Shown here one piece after another: positions 14,695 to 20,751 of a stretch of 20,751 bases of DNA. Made by a program: the position numbers and the translations under genes. Numbering within the stretch: the stretch's first letter is position 1; every line of letters starts with the position of its first letter. The stretch lies in the NCBI GenBank assembly GCA_040265115.1, contig JBDQGZ010000013.1:1-20751 (forward strand), given 5' to 3'. The stretch is from M55B157 sp040265115 (GTDB lineage: Bacteria > Actinomycetota > Actinomycetes > S36-B12). A model generated the notes under the pieces. That model had not been told where the DNA came from. It saw only the letters and a program-made list of their open reading frames with translations, and made no database searches.

Positions 14695-15645
14695 TCCGAC
14701 GAACGGATCAATGCCTATGGCAAAGAACAGCGTCGCCAGATAGGTAATCGATCCGTGAAAGAGGCGCATGGGTGCAGGATCGGCCAGTCCACGGGACACC
14801 GACACCCACAGCCTCGCGACCTCCGCGAGGAACAGCGCCCCGAGCACGATCGCGGCAATGGTGTAGACCCATCCCATCGGGGCGAGGAAGATCAAGGCAA
14901 TCGACGCCGCCACCATCGCAAGAGAATGTCCAGCGATGTGTCGCATCACGGTGCGGGGCTCTGCAACAACAGGCAGCATCGGAACTCCGGCGGAGGCGTA
15001 GTCCTCGCGATACCGAAGGGACAAGGGCCAGTAGTGCGGCGGTGTCCAGAAAAACACGATGAAGAACAGTGCCACCGGCGCCCAACTCAGACTTCCCGTC
15101 ACCGCTGCCCACCCGATCAGGACCGGCATGCAACCAGCGGCTCCACCCCAGACGATGTTGGAGGCGGTTCGGCGCTTGAGCACGACGGTGTAACCGACGG
15201 CGTAGGCGAGAATCGCGACCCCGGCGAGTGCCGCAGCCAAAGGGGTCGTCCACCACCACAGGACGACGACGCTGACGATGGAGAGCGCGAGGCCGAAGAT
15301 GAGCCCGGCTCGCGGAGAGATGAGGCCGCTCGCCACCGGGCGATGGGCCGTTCGCTGCATCACCCGGTCGATGTCGCGGTCATAGACACTGTTGAACGTA
15401 CTCGCGCCACCCGCAGCGAGAGTCCCACCGATGATCACCGCGATCATCGTGGACAGGTCGGGCCAACCGCCGGCGGCCAGGATCATCGTGGGGATCGTCG
15501 TGACGAGCAGCAGCTCGATGATCCGTGGCTTCGTGATGGCGATGTAGGCCTTGAGGACCGAGACCACCCCAGCCCTCCGGTCATGGGAGGCGATCTGGGG
15601 CGAGGAACTGCGCGACCCTGCACTCGCGCGATCGAGGGCTGACAC
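14680..15645 (-). CDS. ctaB: Protoheme IX farnesyltransferase (heme O synthase)
   Basis: A 321-residue polytopic membrane protein of the UbiA superfamily that adds a farnesyl group to heme B to form heme O. The prenyl-diphosphate/Mg site is visible as N85-x3-D89-x3-D93 in NSVYDRDIDRVMQRT, followed by HRPVASG. The other family blocks are YTVVLKRRTASNIVWGG and FWTPPHYWPLSLRYREDY. GTG at 15645 is chosen because AGGAGG lies nine bases upstream; a GTG six bases earlier is too close to that site, and the long frame back to 15834 runs into the divergent tkt gene. It converges on and overlaps ctaA. The ~25 residues before KAYIAITKPR are a polar Ser/Arg-rich cytoplasmic lead. Confidence 0.95.
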   Translation of the reverse strand: MSALDRASAGSRSSSPQIASHDRRAGVVSVLKAYIAITKPRIIELLLVTTIPTMILAAGGWPDLSTMIAVIIGGTLAAGGASTFNSVYDRDIDRVMQRTAHRPVASGLISPRAGLIFGLALSIVSVVVLWWWTTPLAAALAGVAILAYAVGYTVVLKRRTASNIVWGGAAGCMPVLIGWAAVTGSLSWAPVALFFIVFFWTPPHYWPLSLRYREDYASAGVPMLPVVAEPRTVMRHIAGHSLAMVAASIALIFLAPMGWVYTIAAIVLGALFLAEVARLWVSVSRGLADPAPMRLFHGSITYLATLFFAIGIDPFVGSPLL

Positions 15646-15732
15646 CAGCACCTTCCTCCTGTCCGACCAACGTTCACCATCGAGTCTACCTATGGACTTC
15701 TCAATGCTCTCGTGGGCAGCGGCCCGCCTCGC

Positions 15733-15747
15733 TAGGCTCTCCTCCCG
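15733..15747 (+). promoter_or_regulatory. -10 element for a leaderless tkt-tal-zwf-opcA mRNA
   Basis: TAGGCT at 15733-15738 is followed by eight bases and the GTG at 15747. There is no purine-rich ribosome site in between (CTCCTCCC). It lies in the 101-base divergent gap between ctaB and tkt. No good -35 hexamer is seen. Confidence 0.45.
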
Positions 15748-17885
15748 TGACCTCCGATGCCACGGCCACATCGGCCGCTTCCCCTGCCTCCAGCTCTCGA
15801 TCAATCCCAGATCCAGTCGATCCCTTAGAGCCATGGAGCCACCTCGACGATCGAACCGTGGCGACCATTCGGGGCCTGGCGATGGATGCGGTCCAGAAGG
15901 TCGGCAACGGTCACCCCGGAACCGCGATGAGCCTTGCGCCCGCGGCTCACCTGTTGTTCAGCCGCTTTCTCCGACACGATCCCGGCGATCCCCAGTGGCT
16001 GGGCCGGGACAGGTTCGTGCTCTCGTGCGGGCACTCCTCACTCACCCTTTACATTCAGTTGTTCCTCTGTGGCTATGGCCTGGAGTTGAGCGACCTCGAA
16101 TCCTTCCGCACCTGGGGCAGCCTCACCCCCGGGCATCCTGAGCATGGCCACACCGTCGGTGTCGAGACCACCACCGGTCCACTCGGCCAGGGCATCTCCA
16201 CCGCGGTGGGAATGGCCATGGCTTCCCGCTTCGAGCGAGGCATGCTCGATCCTGACGCACCCTGGGGCACAAGCCCGTTCGACCACCATGTCTGGGTCAT
16301 CGCCTCCGATGGCGATCTCGAAGAGGGCGTATCCGCGGAAGCCTCCAGCCTCGCTGCAGTCCAGCGACTCGCAAATCTCACCGTGATCTGGGACGACAAC
16401 CACATCTCGATCGAGGGCAATACCGACGTCGCATTCACCGAGGATGTCGCGGCCCGCTACGAGGCATACGGCTGGCGGGTACATGAGGTCGGCTTGACCC
16501 CGACCGGCGATATCGACGTCGACGCTCTTGCGGACGCACTCGATGCCGCCCGTTACGAGGCCGAGCGCCCCACCTTCATCGCGATGCGTTCGGTCATCGC
16601 CTGGCCCGCGCCCCATGCCCAGAACACCGCGAAGGCGCACGGCGCGGCACTTGGTGCCGAGGAGGTTGCCGCCACCAAGAAGCGGCTCGGACTCGATCCC
16701 GAGCAGGACTTCGCGGTTCCTCAGGACGTCCTGGCGCACACCCGAGCGGTCGGTGAACGCAATCGGCCGCTACGCGAGGACTGGCAGGAGCGCTTCGACT
16801 CCTGGCGGGAGTCCCATCCCGACGGTGCTGCCCTCCTCGACCGCCTGCTCGCCGCTGAGCTACCGGCCGATCTCGACGCGGCCCTTCCCGCCTTCGACAC
16901 CGGGGCATCCCTGGCCACCCGTCAGGCATCCGGCAAGGCCATCAATGCCCTCGCCGCTGTGCTGCCGGAACTATGGGGCGGATCGGCTGATCTCGCGGGA
17001 TCCAACGACACAACGATCAACGGTGGCCTGTCCTTTCTTCCGGCCGGGACGCTCGCACCAGATGCCTCCCCCTACGGACGGATCCTGCACTTCGGCATCC
17101 GCGAGCACGCCATGGGCGCGATCTTGAATGGCATCTCTCTCTCCGGACTCACCCGTCCCTTCGGGGGCACATTCCTCGTGTTCAGCGACTACATGCGAGG
17201 TGCGGTGCGCCTCTCCGCACTCATGCAGACGCCGGTGACCTACGTCTGGACGCACGATTCGATCGGGCTCGGCGAGGACGGTCCCACGCATCAGCCCGTG
17301 GAGCACCTGTGGTCCCTTCGAGCCATCCCCGGATTTGCCGTCGTACGCCCGGCAGATGCCCGCGAGACGGCCGTCGCCTGGCTGGCAACGCTCCAGCATC
17401 GCGGACCCGTCGGCCTGATCCTCAGCCGTCAGGGACTGCCCGTGCTCGAAGGTACCGAGGAGCTCGATGCAGCGACGTTGTCACGAGGTGCTTACACCAT
17501 CGCCGACAGCGGTGACGGCACTCCCGACGCCATCATCATCGCGACCGGGTCCGAGGTTTCCCTCGCCCTGCAGGCGCAGGAGCGCTTGGCAGTTGAGGGT
17601 ATCCACGCCCGCGTCGTGTCCGCTCCTTGCCTGGAGTGGTTCGATGCCCAGGACGAGGACTACCGGCGCACCGTGCTTCCCCCGTCGTGTCGTGCCCGGG
17701 TCTCCGTCGAGGCTGGGGCAACCTTGGGCTGGTTCAAGTACGTCGGCGACGCGGGTGAAACGGTGGGGCTCGACCACTTCGGCGCCAGCGCCGACGCAGC
17801 CACCCTGTATCGCGAGTTCGGTATCACTCCCGACACCATCGCCGACGCTGTGCGCCGCAGTGTTCAACGCAGCGCAAAATCCTAA
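15747..17885 (+). CDS. tkt: Transketolase
   Basis: A 712-residue thiamine diphosphate enzyme that moves two-carbon units between sugar phosphates in the non-oxidative pentose phosphate pathway. Seen: His56 in GNGHPGTAMSLAP, His96 in CGHSS, GPLGQG (144-149), the ThDP/metal motif from SDGDLEEG (187-194) to Asn218 in WDDNHISIEG, and the catalytic Glu453 in FGIREHAMG. Length is normal for the family apart from an N-terminal ~25-residue lead rich in Ser, Ala, Thr and Pro. The GTG start at 15747 fits a leaderless mRNA. It heads an operon with tal 35 bases downstream, as in other actinobacteria. Confidence 0.97.
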   Translation: MTSDATATSAASPASSSRSIPDPVDPLEPWSHLDDRTVATIRGLAMDAVQKVGNGHPGTAMSLAPAAHLLFSRFLRHDPGDPQWLGRDRFVLSCGHSSLTLYIQLFLCGYGLELSDLESFRTWGSLTPGHPEHGHTVGVETTTGPLGQGISTAVGMAMASRFERGMLDPDAPWGTSPFDHHVWVIASDGDLEEGVSAEASSLAAVQRLANLTVIWDDNHISIEGNTDVAFTEDVAARYEAYGWRVHEVGLTPTGDIDVDALADALDAARYEAERPTFIAMRSVIAWPAPHAQNTAKAHGAALGAEEVAATKKRLGLDPEQDFAVPQDVLAHTRAVGERNRPLREDWQERFDSWRESHPDGAALLDRLLAAELPADLDAALPAFDTGASLATRQASGKAINALAAVLPELWGGSADLAGSNDTTINGGLSFLPAGTLAPDASPYGRILHFGIREHAMGAILNGISLSGLTRPFGGTFLVFSDYMRGAVRLSALMQTPVTYVWTHDSIGLGEDGPTHQPVEHLWSLRAIPGFAVVRPADARETAVAWLATLQHRGPVGLILSRQGLPVLEGTEELDAATLSRGAYTIADSGDGTPDAIIIATGSEVSLALQAQERLAVEGIHARVVSAPCLEWFDAQDEDYRRTVLPPSCRARVSVEAGATLGWFKYVGDAGETVGLDHFGASADAATLYREFGITPDTIADAVRRSVQRSAKS

Positions 17886-17920
17886 AAACCCCACCGGCCG
17901 ATCCAGCGAAAGGGCTCCAC

Positions 17921-19039
17921 ATGACCGCACCATCCGTCCTCACCGACCTCACCGATGCGGGAGTCTCGATCTGGCTCGATGACCTTGACCGTCATCGCTT
18001 GGAGTCTGGGAACCTTGCCGATCTCATCGGCTCCCGATGCGTGCGCGGGGTGACGACTAATCCCACTATCTTCGGACGCGCCATCACTTCAGAGGCCTCC
18101 GCCTACGCGCATCAGATCTCGTCCCTCGCTGCCGCTGGGGCTGATGCCGATGGCGCTGTTCGCGCCATGACCACCGACGACGTCCGGGCCGCCTGCGACG
18201 TGTTCATGCCGCTGTGGGAATCCTCAGGTGGGGTCGACGGGCGAGTGTCTATCGAGGTCGATCCGCGGCTGGCACGGAAGACGCACGAGACCATTGTCCA
18301 GGCTCGAGAGCTGTTCGCCGAGGTCAATCGGCCCAACGTGTTGATCAAGATCCCCGCCACCCTCGAGGGCCTTCCTGCCATTACCGAGGTGCTCAGTGAG
18401 GGCATCAGCGTCAACGTCACCCTGATCTTCTCCCTCGAGCGCTACCGAGCCGTGCTGGATGCCTGGATGTCCGGGCTCGAGCTCGCCCTGGCCCGAGGAC
18501 ACGAACCCGAGGCCTTGGAATCCGTCGCTTCCTTCTTCGTCAGCCGTATCGACACTGCTGTCGACAAGGCCCTCGACGGCGTCGGCACGGAAGAGGCAAA
18601 GGCGCTTCGGGGAACCGCAGCGCTCGCCAGTGCGCGACTCGCCTGGGAGATCTACTCCGAGGTTATGGCCAGTGACCGATGGAAGGCGCTGCAGGAGCAG
18701 GGAGCGCGCCCTCAGCGTCCTCTGTGGGCGTCGACCGGAGTGAAGGATCCCGCATTTCCCGACACCATGTATGTGCTCGGCCTGGTCGCGCCCGGATGCG
18801 TGAACACGATGCCGGAGAAGACCCTCGACGCCGTCGCCGACCATGGCGTGTTCGAGGGAGATACCGTGACTGGAACAGCGCAAGCATCACAAGCCACCTG
18901 GGCCACCCTGGAGAGTTTGGGCATCAGCGAATCACAGGTGGCCGAAGCCCTCGAGCAGGCGGGGGTGGCCTCCTTCGAGGCGTCCTGGACCGACCTCCTC
19001 AAGGCAGTGCAGGAGCAACTCGACTCAGCTACGTCTTAA
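17921..19039 (+). CDS. tal: Transaldolase
   Basis: A 372-residue transaldolase that moves dihydroxyacetone units between sugar phosphates, working with transketolase. The Schiff-base lysine is Lys143 in NVLIKIPATLEG; Asp20 in IWLDDL and VRGVTTNPTIFG (41-52) are further active-site blocks, followed by GISVNVTLIFSLERY. Size and sequence fit the long actinobacterial/cyanobacterial type. ATG at 17921 has GAAAGGG about eight bases upstream, so unlike tkt it uses a ribosome site. zwf follows after 17 bases. Confidence 0.97.
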   Translation: MTAPSVLTDLTDAGVSIWLDDLDRHRLESGNLADLIGSRCVRGVTTNPTIFGRAITSEASAYAHQISSLAAAGADADGAVRAMTTDDVRAACDVFMPLWESSGGVDGRVSIEVDPRLARKTHETIVQARELFAEVNRPNVLIKIPATLEGLPAITEVLSEGISVNVTLIFSLERYRAVLDAWMSGLELALARGHEPEALESVASFFVSRIDTAVDKALDGVGTEEAKALRGTAALASARLAWEIYSEVMASDRWKALQEQGARPQRPLWASTGVKDPAFPDTMYVLGLVAPGCVNTMPEKTLDAVADHGVFEGDTVTGTAQASQATWATLESLGISESQVAEALEQAGVASFEASWTDLLKAVQEQLDSATS

Positions 19040-19056
19040 GAGAGGCTGCGCCTGAG

Positions 19057-20574
19057 ATGAATCCGCTGCGCGATCCGCGCGATGCCCGGCTTCCTCGAGT
19101 GGCTGGGCCCTGCGCCGTCGTGCTGTTCGGCGTCACCGGCGATCTTTCTCGCAAGAAGATCATGCCGGCCATCTACGATCTCGCGAACCGTGGATTACTC
19201 CCACCAGGCTTCGCACTCGTCGGCTTCGCACGACGCGAATGGGCTCATGAGGATTTCGCCCAGGAGGTCCATGATTCGGTACGCGAACACGCCCGCACGC
19301 CCTTCAGCGAAGTGGTGTGGCGACAGTTGTCCCAGGGCATTCGCTTCGTCGCCGGAGACTTGACCGACCCGGAGGCGTTTGCTGAACTACGCACCACCCT
19401 CGCCGCCCTCGACGCAGAACGAGGAACGGTCGGGAACCATGCGTTCTACCTCAGCATTCCCCCAGGGCTGTTCCCCACCGTGGTGTCGCAGATCGAGCGA
19501 TCCGGGCTTGCCGAGCGACCGGTGGGGGCGTGGCGACGCGTTGTGGTGGAAAAGCCCTTCGGTCATGATCTCGCCAGCGCCCAGGAGCTCGATGCGGTGC
19601 TCTCCAGCGTGTTCTCCCCCGATGAGATCTTTCGGATCGACCACTACCTCGGCAAGGAGACCGTTCAGAACATCCTCGCCGTTCGCTTTGCCAACGAGAT
19701 GTTCGAACCCCTGTGGAACTCACGCTATGTCGACAACATCCAGATCACTCAGGCCGAGGACATCGGGATCGGTGGACGAGCGGGGTACTACGACGGGATC
19801 GGGGCAGCCCGAGACGTGATCCAGAACCACCTGCTGCAACTGCTGGCCCTCACCGCCATGGACGAGCCATTGTCGTTCGCACCCGAACAGGTGCGTCAGG
19901 AGAAAGAGAAGGTGCTCGCCGCCATTACGGTTCCCCGCGAAATCGACGCCCATACCGCGCGCGGTCAGTATGCGGCCGGTTGGCAGGGAGGTATTCCGGT
20001 TCCCGGCTATCTGGATGAGGCCGGCATACCTCCGGATTCGACAACGGAGACCTTCGCGGCGATTCGCCTCGACATCGACAATAGACGTTGGGCGGGAGTC
20101 CCGTTCTATCTTCGCACCGGCAAGCGTCTGGGGCGACGCGTCACCGAGGTCGCGGTGATCTTCAAGCGAGCGCCGCACCTGCCCTTCGCCTCCTCGTCAG
20201 TGACGGAGTTGTCCGACAATGCTCTGGTATTCCGCATTCAGCCAGACGAGGGCATCACCCTGCGTTTCGGTTCCAAGGTTCCAGGCGTGGCGGGCATGGA
20301 GGTACGCGACGTCACCATGGACTTCCAATACGGCGACTCCTTCGTGGACACCAGCCCCGAGGCCTACGAACGCTTGATCCTCGATGTTCTGCTGGGCGAG
20401 CCCCCACTGTTCCCTCAAGCACGCGAAGTGGACATGAGCTGGAGCATCCTCGATCCGATCCTGGATCGCTGGGCCGAGGAGGGACAACCTGATGCCTATG
20501 CCTCGGGTGGGTGGGGGCCCGCGTCCTCCTACGAGATGATCGCGCGCGACGGCCGGACCTGGAGGCGGCCATGA
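19057..20574 (+). CDS. zwf: Glucose-6-phosphate 1-dehydrogenase
   Basis: A 505-residue enzyme for the first, NADPH-forming step of the oxidative pentose phosphate pathway. Seen: the nucleotide-binding GVTGDLSRKK (25-34), the substrate motif RIDHYLGKE (193-201), and GGRAGYYDGIGAARDVIQNH. The protein closely resembles M. tuberculosis Zwf2 from memory, including the NPLRD and RLPRVAGPC N-terminus. ATG at 19057 is chosen because that similarity begins there; the frame is open back to 18679 but that part lies inside tal. The stop overlaps the opcA ATG as ATGA, which suggests coupling with its likely activator. Confidence 0.97.
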   Translation: MNPLRDPRDARLPRVAGPCAVVLFGVTGDLSRKKIMPAIYDLANRGLLPPGFALVGFARREWAHEDFAQEVHDSVREHARTPFSEVVWRQLSQGIRFVAGDLTDPEAFAELRTTLAALDAERGTVGNHAFYLSIPPGLFPTVVSQIERSGLAERPVGAWRRVVVEKPFGHDLASAQELDAVLSSVFSPDEIFRIDHYLGKETVQNILAVRFANEMFEPLWNSRYVDNIQITQAEDIGIGGRAGYYDGIGAARDVIQNHLLQLLALTAMDEPLSFAPEQVRQEKEKVLAAITVPREIDAHTARGQYAAGWQGGIPVPGYLDEAGIPPDSTTETFAAIRLDIDNRRWAGVPFYLRTGKRLGRRVTEVAVIFKRAPHLPFASSSVTELSDNALVFRIQPDEGITLRFGSKVPGVAGMEVRDVTMDFQYGDSFVDTSPEAYERLILDVLLGEPPLFPQAREVDMSWSILDPILDRWAEEGQPDAYASGGWGPASSYEMIARDGRTWRRP

Positions 20575-20751
20575 TTCGACTCGAGGACACCAGCGGACAC
20601 GACATCGCTGCCGCCATCGCCTCGGAGCGTCACCGGATGGGATCCCCGACGACTGGGATGGTGCTCACCCTGTTGATCCTCACCGATGAGGAGTTCCAGG
20701 CTGATGCGACGGCAGCCGCTGTGGCGAGCGCACGAGAACACCCCATGAGGA
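20571..20751 (+). CDS. opcA: OpcA, glucose-6-phosphate dehydrogenase assembly protein (3' partial)
   Basis: Only the first 60 codons are in the window. The start MIRLEDTSGHDIAAAI and the following VLTLLILTDEEF and REHPMR match the N-terminus of actinobacterial and cyanobacterial OpcA, which assembles or activates the Zwf enzyme. ATG at 20571 overlaps the zwf stop by four bases. In other actinobacteria pgl (6-phosphogluconolactonase) usually follows; here it would lie beyond the window. Confidence 0.9.
   Translation, partial: MIRLEDTSGHDIAAAIASERHRMGSPTTGMVLTLLILTDEEFQADATAAAVASAREHPMR

Noticed and set aside
14755..15642. Plus-strand open frame opposite ctaB
   Set aside because: Antisense to a membrane protein with all family motifs; the translated product is highly charged and shows no domain.
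16038..16739. Minus-strand open frame opposite tkt
   Set aside because: Transketolase on the other strand is complete with its catalytic residues; the antisense product has no recognisable features.
18679..19056. Upstream extension of zwf into tal
   Set aside because: The frame is open, but similarity to Zwf begins at the ATG at 19057 and the extension lies wholly inside tal.
1..20751. Defence system, prophage, insertion sequence, tRNA or riboswitch
   Set aside because: No transposase, integrase, nuclease, cloverleaf or long structured leader was found on either strand; nearly all sequence is taken up by housekeeping genes.

Overview
The window looks like a contig from a high-GC actinobacterium (class Actinomycetes; the order cannot be fixed from this sequence). 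Three things point there: the high GC content, the GTG and leaderless starts, and a gene order that closely follows the Mycobacterium tuberculosis region as I recall it from sufR-sufB-sufD-sufC-sufS-sufU to ctaA, ctaB, tkt, tal, zwf2 and opcA, with an echA12-like gene and an ABC-F gene nearby. The window is almost fully coding. No intergenic gap exceeds about 125 bases, and I see no tRNA, rRNA, CRISPR array, insertion sequence or prophage gene.

Left edge (1-678): one open frame that enters from outside the window. Its first ~50 codons look like the C-terminal part of an M3-family oligopeptidase (oligopeptidase A type); the rest is a SURF1-type cytochrome oxidase assembly protein. This is either a true in-frame fusion or, more likely, a chimeric contig end. 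Next, on the minus strand (689-5014), come a full-size ABC exporter, a crotonase-family protein translationally coupled to it, and an ABC-F ATPase.

Middle (5104-11775, minus): a complete SUF iron-sulfur cluster operon, transcribed in the order sufR, sufB, sufD, Rieske ferredoxin, sufC, sufS, sufU, sufT-like. Most junctions up to sufS are 1-4 base stop/start overlaps. Its promoter carries an ACACT-N5-TGTGA operator that overlaps the sufR start codon. This matches the SufR site I recall from M. tuberculosis and suggests Fe-S-sensitive autorepression.

Right (11900-14694, plus): divergent from sufR, a two-gene ABC transporter whose permease has a 15-bp tandem repeat in its N-terminal tail, followed by ctaA (heme A synthase). 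ctaB (heme O synthase, minus) converges on ctaA with overlapping 3' ends. Divergent from ctaB is a pentose phosphate operon, tkt-tal-zwf-opcA (opcA cut by the window end). At least three plus-strand transcripts appear leaderless, with a -10-like hexamer 7-8 bases before the start codon.

Together the genes cover Fe-S cluster assembly, heme A synthesis and oxidase assembly, and NADPH/pentose supply. I find no convincing new multi-gene system. The points most worth checking are the M3/SURF1 junction, the repeat-bearing permease, the Rieske protein inside the suf operon, and the SufR operator on the start codon.
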